From: Tubiluchus corallicola
Taxonomy: Eukaryota; Priapulida; Priapulimorpha; Priapulimorphida; Tubiluchidae
Assembly: GCA_030141605.1 (NCBI GenBank)
Contig: JAQGDQ010000900.1
Coordinates: 15,001-79,000 of the forward strand
Direction of reading: 5' to 3'
Length of the DNA: 64,000 nucleotides
The position numbers were made by a program, and so were the translations under genes. Shown in pieces: positions 21,671 to 31,789 of the stretch. The notes beneath the pieces are model-generated. The model searched no databases and was not told the origin of the DNA. It saw only the letters and a list, made by a program, of their open reading frames with translations. Position 1 is the first letter of the stretch, and each line of letters starts with the position of its first letter.

Positions 21671-24600
21671 GTAAGCAAAGCGTTATAGAATTTCTTCAAT
21701 AACGCCTATAAATCGATAACCCCACGCTGGTTTGTTAAAGCACGAGAAAACCCTTTATAAACGTAAAGCTTAAAAAATTCGTCTTGAAATTTTACACCAC
21801 TTACATACTGTCTTTTTACATACAAGACTTGCGTCAGCAGTAACGCTATGTAAAACATGTACATAAACATAAACTCCCGCGATGGCCGTTAGATGCAGCC
21901 ATTTTGCCGACAGGTTTACAACAAGTTTAACAAAAGTTTAACAAGGTGAAACAAGTTTAGATAACATACATTGCGTGAAGTTTGAAATAATAATCACAGC
22001 ATTCACAGCATAACTAAGCAAAGAATTTGTATTACTTTATATTCTCAGTAAGATTAAAAATGTACTTTTGGTGAATCAGTTGTGCACACTGGGAATAGTG
22101 AAACAGTGACGTTGACGCTTTAACAGTTGGCGCGAATATTTTAATTTTTAGAAAAAATCTTTTCCATTATATACGTCTTTCAAACAGGTAAGTTTAACGC
22201 TAACTAAGATAACTCTGTTTTGGAATTTTTTTTGGGACGTACTTTAAAATTCTGTTCTTTTCCCTTTAACAGTCAACGCCCGTCACTGGAAAATTAGTTA
22301 AAAGCAGAACTGGACCCAATCTTAAACTGTAGGTCAAAACAATCTACTCTTTAAAATATTGAAAGGAAACATACTATTTTTTTTCAAAAATGACTTACGT
22401 GAAAGAATTATTACCACACAAACACAACTTCACGTTCACGCCACTAGTTCTTCACTATTACATGCATTTCGCCATTCGCTACTTAGATGGGCACTAGCGC
22501 CTGTGTTTCGGAAAAGCATTGCACAAAAACAGGTGCTGTACCTTTCAGCTCAGATGTGTTAGCTACTGACGAACTACGCACATTGTACAGCTCATGCTTG
22601 CGTACAGCGGTAAATTTGAAATTTAAATTTTTATCTCAAAACTTGCCTAATTTCAGCACAACACACTGAATATCTTACAGTATCACTGTACTTCCATTTT
22701 CGCTTTCGCAAACACGTTCAACACGCTCGCAGACTATTTTTGCTGTTGAAAATTATGTTAGTTTGTGATGTCATCAATAGTTGAGCTTGGCCGCCATTAA
22801 TTAGGTTTTTAATCTATTATTTAATTATCGGAAACGCTTTTGCAGTATTAATTGTGTTAAAATGTATACTTTTTATCGGATTTGAAGTAGCATTTGGAGT
22901 AGTATATGAAAAATCATCCTCTTTTCCTTTAACCTCTTCAGTCCCAAATTATTTTTAATAAGAAAAATGTTTTGGCTTGGTACTTTTGTTCAGTATGCCC
23001 ATCTTGTTTACACATAATTATTTTTTTTCTACCTGCGCCCGCGTGCTAAATATAGCCTGTATCCCACGGGATACATTGGGATTCAATGGAAGCGTAAAAT
23101 GTGCTTCATTTTGCAACTGCTGATAATTTTTTAAAGTATTTAAGACATTTAGTATGCATGCTATGCTGATCTGTACAAAGTCGTCTCTAAAGTACTGTAC
23201 CTTGCACAGTTTTTTTATGCTATGTAGATTTTCTAGTTTGCCATTTTATCACCATTTTTAGTCTATTGTTATTGTCTTAAATAAAAATAACTATTAACAG
23301 ATCAAATAACTGTCAGTTTTAAAATTTTATTAATTTTAAAGGCAGAAAATATCATCGTATCCCACGGGATACAACGGGTATGAAAGGGTTAAGATTTCTG
23401 CTTTGCAAGTCTGTCATCATACTTTTACGTTTCTGCCCTTTGTGCAAATAAGTGCAGCTTATAATCAGGTTTTTTACTTTGTGAATTTAGGAAGCTTGTG
23501 ACAGTGTTCTAGCTAAGAATGAAGAACAAGCTCAACTCATTCTACTCCGCCTGCAAAGAGACGTCAAAATTCTCTACCGGATTTGTGAAGATTTTGGCAA
23601 GTCAGCTTGTAAGCTAGCCGTGTGTCGCCATCAGTTGTCAGCAGCCGGAATGAAAGAGTTGGATCGCTGTTCGATGTGAGTAAAGTTCGTTTCTTGCCGT
23701 ATAGGTGGCAGCACCATGGTGAAAATATCAGTGAGGTAAAAAAACGATGGTAGGAAGTAAAATCATCAGTATAATGCAAAGAAGAAGAATGGAAAACGGA
23801 GCGGGATAGATAAAAGAAAGAAAAGGATAGATAACAGAAAGAAAAAATAAGGAAGAAAAAGAAAGAAAAGGGGAGAAAGGAAAAGAAAGATAAAAGAAAG
23901 AATGAATGCATGAACTAAGTAATAGGTATCCTATAAACGAACAAAGCGAACATTCAAATGAACAAAATTGAAAATGATGGGAGAAACAGGAGGGAAAAAA
24001 TGAAGAATAGAAAGGTTGGCGAGGAAGAAAGGGAAATGTGGGAACACAGAAAAGAAAAAAAAGAGATAAATATGAAGAAGGGATCTGGAAGAAGGCAGGT
24101 AAGGAAGCCAATGATACAAAAGAAGGAAGGACATTAGGACAGTGAGACTAGTGACTTTCAAATGCTAAGAAATCAATAAATAAGTAAATAAATAAATAGA
24201 GAATGAATAAACACAGAGTTGATAAAGGAAACAAGAAAAATAAGAGAAAAAAAGGTAGATAAAGAATGGAAACCAAGCTGAGAAGAGCAAATAAAAGAAC
24301 AAATTGGTACAGAATTTAGGTTTTTGGCAAGATACAGGTACAGTTATGTTTTAATACATACATATGTATTACAGTCAACATACACATACACACACACACA
24401 CACACGCACACGCACACGCACACGCACGCACGCACGCACTCACTCACGCACGCACGCACGCACACACTCACGCACGCACGCACACACTCACACACAAACA
24501 TACATACATACGCACATACATACATACATACATACATACATACATACATACATACATACATACATACATACATACATACATACGTACGTACGTACGTACA

Positions 24601-25642
24601 TACATACATACATACATACATACATACATACATACATACATACATACATACATACATACATACATACATACATACATACATACATACTCCCATACATATG
24701 TACATGCACATATACATACATACTCTCATACATACATAGGTCCACTTTTTATGAGGATAAACATCGTATGCAGTTAAGTAGCCATTAAACAAAACACATT
24801 ACGGTATTTATGTTTTTTACAGACCTGATTTACCTTTCCCGCGCAGTTCAATTCTGTCTGCAGGTACAACTAGAGTCGTACGAGCGCCATCTACCGCCAT
24901 CAATGAAAACCGCAAGGTTACATTTCCACTGATAAGCAAGGAACCAACCGGAGCTTGTCTAAAATGCGTGTACTTCGGCAAGGAGCTGTCGGATTTTCTG
25001 GGAACACTGTCATTGACGACCCTCGAATCTTTTGCCAGATCAGATCCTAGCAACGCTGATAAGTACAAACTGCTCTGCGACTGTTCCTTGTACGAATTGA
25101 CCGTCAAGCGTCTGTCAGATGTCTCAAAGAGTTACAGCGAACCTCTCGGCAAGACGGGAAGCTGCGAATTACACGCGGTGGAGAAACCGCTTCAGGCGTC
25201 ATTCCCGAGCGTGGAAGAAGAAGAAGAAGAAGAAGAAGAGGAGACTTTCTTAATTTCCAAAGAAGATGACGTTTTTGGTCCAGCTCATGAAAATGAAGAC
25301 GAAACTCCAGAACATCAACTAGAAGAAGTAAAAGCTGTTGATTCTTCCAGCACCATATCCACATTGAGTCTTTCTTCCCTTATGGAGTTCATTTTCTTGT
25401 TCGCTTTTCTGATACCTTTTAAACTGGTGGTTTATCTAGCTGAGCTGCCATTCAGATTCATTATATACATGTTCTCAGTTCAGTTCTTAGTCATTTTAAC
25501 GATGCTTAGTTGGCTTGTTTACTATCTTGAAATTTACAACCGTTCAAAAGCCAACGAGCCAGACCGTCTTAGTTTGCTGGAGGTGCTCTATAGTAAATTG
25601 TTCAATACGAACCACATTACGCCCTGTCCCATGTATTCTTAA
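21503..25642 (+). CDS. paralogue B: three-exon, C-terminally membrane-anchored helical protein
   Basis: Exons 21503-21670, 23491-23675 and 24823-25642 join in frame (phases 0 and 2, as in paralogue A) to predict about 390 aa. The N-terminus is shorter than in A and lacks its acidic half. A helical middle (exon 2) is followed by CLKC and CDCS motifs, an 11-residue Glu run from a GAA microsatellite, two adjoining hydrophobic stretches (about 50 residues), and a roughly 35-residue tail ending FNTNHITPCPMYS. An AATAAA lies at 25717. A and B share splice phases, Cys motifs, LSLT.LE, CDCS.YE.T and the tail motif LF-[EN]-T-[KN]-H, so they are tandem duplicates. The family is not recognised. The start is uncertain: the ATG is preceded by ..GAGG as in A, and another upstream exon is possible. 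Confidence 0.7.
21735..22165 (-). repeat. family-2 MITE, partial copy, in intron 1 of paralogue B
   Basis: It starts TTAAAGCACGAGAAAACCC and contains CAGCAGTAACGCTATGTAAA. In inverted orientation it matches the right half of 5713-6572. Confidence 0.7.
22297..22935 (+). repeat. family-1 MITE, near-complete copy
   Basis: It runs from TTAAAAGCAGAACTGGACCC to ATCCTCTTTTCCTTTAACC and is collinear with 1074-1695. Its right TTAA is immediately shared with the next element. Confidence 0.8.
22931..23393 (+). mobile_element. piggyBac-like MITE (copy 1)
   Basis: It is bounded by TTAA. The left end reads TTAACCTCTTCAGTCCC and the right end GGGTATGAAAGGGTTAA, giving CCC-type inverted termini at TTAA, as in piggyBac elements. 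The subterminal motif TATCCCACGGGATA is present near both ends. An inverted copy lies at 36962-37378. It is too short for a transposase. Confidence 0.75.
23491..23675 (+). CDS. paralogue B exon 2 (helical segment)
   Basis: The acceptor TGTGAATTTAG and donor GAT|GTGAGT bound it; phase 0 in, phase 2 out. It encodes EACDSVLAKNEEQAQ... and ends ELDRCS. It is helical and basic/acidic, and equivalent to exon 2 of A, which also starts with Glu-Ala. Confidence 0.75.
24380..24745. repeat. (CA)n, (CGCA)n and (CATA)n microsatellites in intron 2 of paralogue B
   Basis: A continuous compound tract ending about 80 bp before the exon 3 acceptor. It opens long Tyr-Ile-His-Thr and Met-Tyr-Val-Cys frames on the two strands; none is a gene. 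Confidence 0.97.
24823..25642 (+). CDS. paralogue B exon 3 (Cys motif, poly-Glu, membrane segments, C-terminus)
   Basis: The acceptor TTTTTTACAG precedes it. The split codon AT|A gives Ile, then PDLPFPRSS. ACLKC is followed 30-40 residues later by LLCDCSLYELTV. A GAA/GAG run encodes 11 Glu. The hydrophobic region LMEFIFLFAFLIPFKLVVYL continues through MFSVQFLVILTMLSWLVYYL, which could be one long or two membrane spans, in contrast to the single span in A. Confidence 0.8.
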
Positions 25643-25716
25643 AAAACATCACTGTCATTCATAACTTGTCCCGTTCACCACCGTTTAAGAGTTTGATGGT
25701 GTCGCTGCATTGCTGG

Positions 25717-25722
25717 AATAAA
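25717..25722 (+). promoter_or_regulatory. polyadenylation signal of paralogue B
   Basis: AATAAA about 75 nt after the stop, in the context AATAAACAAT shared with paralogue A. Confidence 0.6.
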
Positions 25723-25914
25723 CAATATGACATTTTCGTAATACGAGATTGCAACATTGTTTTTAATTTCAAAATTTTCATTTACCTTACTGTCATGAAT
25801 GATTATAATATCATCTACAAATACTAGTCTTACATAGGGAAATTGGTGCACGAGGATGTGTCGCTTCCAAAAGTCACGATACTGATATTAAAGATTAGAA
25901 TGAACGACGACAAG

Positions 25915-26210
25915 TATGATGATTATGGTAACGAATGACAATAACAATAACAATGACAATTATGACAAGAATAATGATAATAATGATGCAATAGGCCTAA
26001 TATCGACAGTTGATGATGATGAAGATAATGATGATGATTATGATAATGACGATGACGACGACGACGACGACGATGATGATGGTGGCGATGACGATGATAA
26101 TGATGATGATGATGACGATGTTTATGCTTATGATGATGATGATGATGATAATGTTGATGATGATACTGGACCATGTGATGACGAAAATTGTGACAGGGGT
26201 TATTATTAGT
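25915..26210. repeat. GAT/GAC microsatellite
   Basis: (GAT)n and (GAC)n with AAT interruptions. The poly-Asp and poly-His/Ile frames are artefacts. Confidence 0.95.
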
Positions 26211-26637
26211 ATCAGCCGCACTGATAATTAACAATAGCATCTCGACGACGACGTTGATGAAGCTTTTCGTGGATGCTAGATGGCGTTTATATATACATTT
26301 ACAATTATTGTTCTTAACGGCCCAAATCCCAATGAAAACATCACGAACAAACACACAAACAAGCAAAACTCTGTTAAACCGTCACACTCAAAATCATAAT
26401 TCATACATGTCAGTCACATAATCTTGCTCCAAATGCCACGTGTGATGAGTTGTATTCGTTAGCAGTGTTGATAATCTCACAAATCTTACCTGGTAGCTAA
26501 TAGCTAAAACTGTCTATAGGACGCAACTTTAATTGAAACTTTATCACAGCAAACTTTATCACATCAAATCTACTATGCTCAACTAATAAAGATGTCTATT
26601 GTTTAGAAGTTTCAATAATTTTGCAATTATTCAAAAG

Positions 26638-26968
26638 CTAAGGCCCATTTCACAGTGAAGACGCGAGGCAAAATACCTCTCTCAGTTCCTCGTGAGGAAT
26701 TATGCCGCCAGCTAGAAGCTATGCGTCCTCCTCGTGAGAAACTTTTTCGCATGGTAGAAGTACTGCACGTTCCATTTCTGTGAGAAATTTTCGAGGAATT
26801 CAGTCTTAAATTGAACTACTCAATTACTTTCTTATTTAACGAACAACAATTAACATATTTCAGCGTAAAATTATAAGATTTAATCTCTCTTATAACAGAC
26901 TGACGATTATGCAACATCGGTGACTATGTTTGTGAAAAAGAAAAGTAACCCGCGCACACACGCACGCA

Positions 26969-27023
<55 letters not shown>

Positions 27024-27084
27024 GCACACACACACACGCACGCTCGCACGCACGCACGCACACGCACGGACGCACGCACACACG

Positions 27085-27119
<35 letters not shown>

Positions 27120-27379
27120 CATTTATGCATATTTTCAGATTTTGAAGTGGTTATTAGAACTTTACTAAAAAACAAACAGGTCTGACATTACTTTGATTAA
27201 CATGTTTATACAGTATGAAACTCGTAAAGTAGCTGCAGCTAACTGGACGCGCGAAAAAAAACCGCCCAGTTTCACTGTGAAATGAATGGAATTTCCAGAA
27301 AAAATCGGAAATTTTCAGAAAATGTTCTTATTTTCTCACACCGATTCCGTGCGTCCTCGCTGTGAAATGAACCTAAGAC
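26638..27379. mobile_element. non-autonomous DNA element with about 27-bp terminal inverted repeats
   Basis: The left end reads CTAAGGCCCATTTCACAG followed by TGAAGACGC. The right end, reverse-complemented, reads CTTAGGTTCATTTCACAG followed by CGAGGACGC. The motif TTCACTGTGAAATG recurs near the right end. The interior is non-coding and holds a (CA)n/(CGCA)n tract at 26955-27115. The superfamily is not assignable by eye; a TTA/TAA or similar target duplication is ambiguous. Confidence 0.7.
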
Positions 27380-27471
27380 TGTAGACGTCTTGTACACCGT
27401 GGAGTTAGGATCGACTCAGACCTGTCAAGGCGTTGTGGTTACATGGCCAAAATTGGAAACGTCTTTACGTA

Positions 27472-27992
27472 TGTATGTATGTATGTATGTATGTAGTTTA
27501 CTGACTAAAACAAGTTACATGTGTACACGAGGAACGAGGTCAATGCCACAATCGATACATTAGTGATTTTAGTCCAGATTGTCACTTTACGTACATTTCC
27601 TACTCAAGGTTATAGCATTAAAAACAGTGTTATGCATACAAGGTACATCAGCATAAAAGTTGCAAAATTTCATAACATATTATATAACAATTAGGGTGCT
27701 CAAAGAAGTGAGTTAAATCAGCAAAGTTTACATTGTCGTAGCGGTTTCTAATATTTGATGTTAGGGGGCGTGTCTGTATAACGTGTTTCTCAGTTTGAAT
27801 GTCCTCACAAGGACATAACTTGGCTGTCTCGCCCATCTACCCGATTCTATCCGCAGCCTATGTGACTGAAGACGCATTCTTGTGAAGCTCGTCCGATGAT
27901 GCTCAAATATTGTCGATTCAAAACGAGGAGTTTCGAGACCGGGGTTCAATTCCAAGTAGGTTACATCGAGACTCGTGTTCCAGTACAAGATG
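27472..27992 (-). pseudogene. LINE reverse-transcriptase C-terminus, frameshifted relic
   Basis: The minus strand encodes FTRMRLQSHRLRIESGRW in one frame. After a shift it continues LCPCEDIQTEKHVIQTRPL and NFADLTHFFEH. This is the typical order at the end of jockey/CR1-type ORF2: a helix, a CxC...H..C-like motif, then a short tail. It ends toward 27472 in a (GTAT)n tail on the plus strand. It is not the same family as the relic at 8.5 kb or the LINE at 40.5 kb. Confidence 0.6.
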
Positions 27993-27999
27993 CAAGTTC

Positions 28000-29500
28000 T
28001 AAAGATTCATCGAGACAGAATGGTGTCTGTCCAAATCTTTAAAGTACACACCTATTAATATTCTCTAATCCTCAAGGCTTTAACAAAAGGCCATTGACCA
28101 GCCATGTACAAGCCGAGAGATATTGCTACAAGCTATATAATTCTACAGCCTTTCCTCGCCTGTTCATTCATCTTATTAAACTGGATCGACTTTCTTTTGT
28201 TGGTAAATTTTAAGCTCTCGCAAGCACACATTACTGAATGCTCTCCATTCCACTGTCATTGCCCTCTGTACGGATTTGCTTGACGAATTCTGAAAGGACA
28301 GTTTTTTTTATCATAACCGGTTCAGCTATTCGTCCGGCATGCTGCCTGCTCGAGCAGACGACATGAGAACCGAGTGGGATTGTGGAGCTTAAACAAGCAT
28401 ATAACTAACGTCCAAAAATGAGAATATCAGCTGTCTAGACGTAACAATGTGCTTTGCAAAAAAAAAATCGATAAAATCTTACAATTGTCTTTAAATTGAT
28501 GTAGTTATTTACAAAAAATCTACGTTTCGTCCCGCCATCTTTATTTTTAAGGCGCAAAATGTCACTTTTACTAGCGATTATTTACCTCACGAAAGGACTA
28601 GGCAGACGTTTGAAATCCGCGATGTCGTCTTCTTCATCAGACAGAACGCACTTCAGTTTTGTAAAGTGAAAAGAACAGTGCTGCATAGGTTTAATAATGT
28701 CTGTTTACCAGTTATGGCTAGAAAAAGGATCATTGAAAACCAGTATTGTGCAAGAAGATTTCTGTTTATTTTCCGATAGGAAACAGACATTGTTAATGAG
28801 TACACTTAAGGTTCTCATCGTTTTCCTAAAAACATTCCCAATCTCGGCTTTAACTCGCTGATTATTGTAATTCCAGAGCCCGCAGGATGAGGAGATTATA
28901 ACAGGTGAGCTTTGCTCTGACAACCTTCCCATTTCAGCGAACAGTGAACACGCTGTAGCAAAGAATGTAGCCACCGCGGGGCAAATGAATGCCCAGTGGA
29001 CCATCCCGGCCGCATCGCCACGTTTGCGGCACAGAGGGTATCAGTTCAGTTCTGTCAGTTTACTAAGACGCGCGCATTTGTCTGTACTAGAAGTTAAAAA
29101 TCAATAATTACTTAGAGGAAACTTCATTTCAGCAGGTGTTGGTTCGATTGATATGATTTTATAGGAGTCAGCTTGGTTTGATTTTATAAGGAATAACCAG
29201 TTTGTGCCGGAAGATACTTTAGCAAATGGATGTGCAACGCTGATATACATTGGAATTGACTAACATGTGACATACCTCTGGAAACGGTGCTGATATTGTT
29301 ATTAGAGAAGAGCACTGCACGATTAAAATAGGAAAATTTCAACATTGTTAACCAAGATTGACGTAAATTGATGGTGTTCTGTGTTTAGTGAACGCTATAA
29401 AGGTTCTGATTCAACAGAAATAGGGAGGTTGGCATCTAATGACGTAGCAACAGAATGACTGCTCGAATATAACACGGATTGATCATAGAATTAATATTAT
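28000..29500. other. gene-free stretch upstream of the PTB gene
   Basis: No tandem repeat or convincing exon. A 99-codon minus frame at 28705-29004 has a hydrophobic start and a CGLWNY motif, but no family match that I can support. The last few hundred bases presumably include the promoter and 5' UTR of the gene at 29513. Confidence 0.4.
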
Positions 29501-29512
29501 TTTAGTGCCAAC

Positions 29513-31789
29513 ATGCCAACGCCAACGTGTAAGTGTAGGGTGCGGTACATTGGCAGTTCTGTACCAACGCAGACCAAGGATGGTCTTCAGGCTTTGCAAC
29601 AGCCGCTTAGTGAAAGGTATCCTGAGCTGGGCGTTGCAGAAGCACGTGGAATAGACGCTTGGCTCAGCGTCTGGAGCAACGGATTGTTGCTGGAGTATGT
29701 GCAAGGCGAGCGAGAGAAAAAGAGCACCAGACAGTTCTTTCCCATCACCACGTTGCATTACTGTGCTGCCGTCAGATTCGTCATGATTTCCAATTACGAA
29801 GGAACGGGGGCGTCCGTTAAAAAATTCATGCCTCTCGATTCTCCTTTTGCTGACATTTCCAAAGACGAACATCCGCCTATATTTGCAGCAATAATGCGCC
29901 GTACGACTGGCGTCAAGGTCCTCGAGTGCCACGCTTTCATTTGCCGGCATACTACAGCAGCCAATGCATTAGTGAGATGCTGTTTCCATTCCTATGCTGG
30001 TAGTAAATTTATGGGAGGCACTGGAGATCCTATTGGCTATCCCAGCAACGTTGAACCGCCAATATACATTGAAAGAGGTGGCTCCATGTATAACTTTCCT
30101 GTCCATGACAACCAATCATTTGGTGGAAGGTTGTCATTACGCAGTCTACCGGTAAGCAACCGCCCTCACACAAGGCACATCTTCGGGGAGCCGTTGTACG
30201 CTACTCCAATGACACGATCCATGCATAACATTTCGGAAGATGGATTCGAATTTCAGAGGATGCCTCCACCTCAGTATCCACCACCTTTGCCACCTCCACC
30301 AGAGGGATACTTTATGCCTCCGCCTGAGATAATTCAAGAAAATCCATACCACCACATTGATTACATGAGGGATAGACAAATGCTGCATGCCAGTTCCGAA
30401 CGGCTAATTTGGCCACATGGCCCTATGCCTGTTGAGGGATACCTGGAGCGACCTCCACCCACTGACTCACTCTCGGCTCACAGTGATCCAGACAGTTCTC
30501 GTGCTGAGCGAATTGTTCACGGTGGAGACGATGTCCAGCATCCTAGACAACTAGATCCAAACAAGTCCTCGTCGGATGCATCTCCTCAACCAGAGCGAAA
30601 GTCTAAGAAACATAAGAAGAATAAGAAGCATAAGCATCATCGAAAAGAGAAAAGGTCCCACGAAGAACCCACATATCTGCCATCTGCCCGGCCGTACGGA
30701 CAATTGGCAACATTTGATCCGGAACATCCCGAGAGGTTTACTGGCTATTTTGAGCAGCAAGAAGCTCAAAGACATAAGCATCATAAACATAAGCACAAAA
30801 GCAAAGACAAGGAGAAAAAGCATAAGAAGGAGAAGAAGAAGAAACACAAGAAAAAAGACAAAATCGATGAAGATGTGGAAGGCGAAGAAGCAGCAGCACT
30901 CGAAGCTGCCAACAAAGGTATATACAAGAAAGAAAATTTGAACGAAAAGCTGTTTGCTGGGTCAATCCGTATGGAGAAACTGAGTCGAACAGAGAATCGT
31001 GACCTGCCACAGGTCAACAATCCTTACGTGGCAATGGAGGAAATGATTGAAAAAGACCGCCAGACTAAGCAACTGGCTAAATTGGTCAACGATCTGCAGA
31101 TTGGTGAAAACCAGCAAAATGGTCACACAATTCCTGAAGGTCAGCCTTCACCTCCAGAATCTCACTTTGCTCGACCTCAAAATCAAGAGCAAACGACAAA
31201 TCCCTCGCCACCAGGGGAAAAGCCGGTATTACCTGATGGACAGTATTTACCACCAGGCCCACCAAGAGGCCCACCTGCATGGCACACGTCCCAAACTGGA
31301 GGACCACCACCGAGCGGACCGGTGCCACTGCCAGACAGACAGACACAGGTGCAGCAATTGCCTCCTAGTGATTATTACCACAATCGTGATTTGCCACCTA
31401 CTGGTCATCCTCATAATCAACATTTACCGACTAGTGGCTATCCTCCATACCGGCCGCCGGCTCCTGGAGGCCATTCAAGCATTTTGCCTTCACCTCAAGG
31501 AAACGGTTACGGTCCCCCACCTCCTCCGATGAAACCAGTGCAGCCAGAGCCACCTAGAGACAGGTACAATTCACCACCTGTTATATTCACCCATGATCCA
31601 CATCCTTATGCAGACTACCAGATGGATGGCCCTTCTCGGTATCAAGATGGACTCGTTCACGACCATCAACCACCAAACGGATATTTGCAATCACAGCCAC
31701 CATATCATCGAGGAGGACCAATGCCGCCACCAGGACCACCCCAATTTGGACTTCCTGGACCAAGGAACTACAATGCGCAATACTACTGA
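29513..31789 (+). CDS. PTB/PID-domain protein with basic and proline-rich tail
   Basis: Intronless 758-aa ORF. Residues about 1-165 look like a phosphotyrosine-binding (PTB/PID) fold: CRVRYIGSSVPTQTKDGL (the usual first strand and Y-[IL]-G), then WLSVWSNGLLLEYV, FFPITTLHYCAAVRFV and KVLECHAFICRHTTAANAL before a final helix. About residues 255-280 are Pro-rich. Two Lys/His-rich stretches lie near 363-385 and 418-451 and could be nuclear-localisation or RNA/acidic-lipid contacts. A short helical region (MEEMIEKDRQTKQLAKLV) precedes a Pro/Gly-rich, Tyr-containing tail to the C-terminus. PTB domains bind NPxY-type peptides or phosphoinositides. I infer an adaptor role and cannot name the orthologue. 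The start is supported by the fold beginning within ten residues of the ATG. Intronless structure is unusual beside the other genes here, and a retrocopy origin is possible although the frame is intact. Confidence 0.8.
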   Translation: MPTPTCKCRVRYIGSSVPTQTKDGLQALQQPLSERYPELGVAEARGIDAWLSVWSNGLLLEYVQGEREKKSTRQFFPITTLHYCAAVRFVMISNYEGTGASVKKFMPLDSPFADISKDEHPPIFAAIMRRTTGVKVLECHAFICRHTTAANALVRCCFHSYAGSKFMGGTGDPIGYPSNVEPPIYIERGGSMYNFPVHDNQSFGGRLSLRSLPVSNRPHTRHIFGEPLYATPMTRSMHNISEDGFEFQRMPPPQYPPPLPPPPEGYFMPPPEIIQENPYHHIDYMRDRQMLHASSERLIWPHGPMPVEGYLERPPPTDSLSAHSDPDSSRAERIVHGGDDVQHPRQLDPNKSSSDASPQPERKSKKHKKNKKHKHHRKEKRSHEEPTYLPSARPYGQLATFDPEHPERFTGYFEQQEAQRHKHHKHKHKSKDKEKKHKKEKKKKHKKKDKIDEDVEGEEAAALEAANKGIYKKENLNEKLFAGSIRMEKLSRTENRDLPQVNNPYVAMEEMIEKDRQTKQLAKLVNDLQIGENQQNGHTIPEGQPSPPESHFARPQNQEQTTNPSPPGEKPVLPDGQYLPPGPPRGPPAWHTSQTGGPPPSGPVPLPDRQTQVQQLPPSDYYHNRDLPPTGHPHNQHLPTSGYPPYRPPAPGGHSSILPSPQGNGYGPPPPPMKPVQPEPPRDRYNSPPVIFTHDPHPYADYQMDGPSRYQDGLVHDHQPPNGYLQSQPPYHRGGPMPPPGPPQFGLPGPRNYNAQYY

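Noticed and set aside
24380-24745. Regular repeat spacing suggestive of a CRISPR-like array
   Set aside because: Simple microsatellites without unique spacers in a eukaryotic intron. None of the tandem arrays in the window has repeat-spacer structure.
24316-24792. Long overlapping frames on both strands (Met-Tyr-Val-Cys, Tyr-Ile-His-Thr)
   Set aside because: Pure consequence of (CATA)n and (CA)n repeats; no conserved domain or splice context.
28705-29004. 99-codon minus ORF with hydrophobic start and CGLWNY
   Set aside because: A claudin/PMP22-like GLW motif was considered, but the paired cysteines and further membrane spans are absent and no exon partners are seen.
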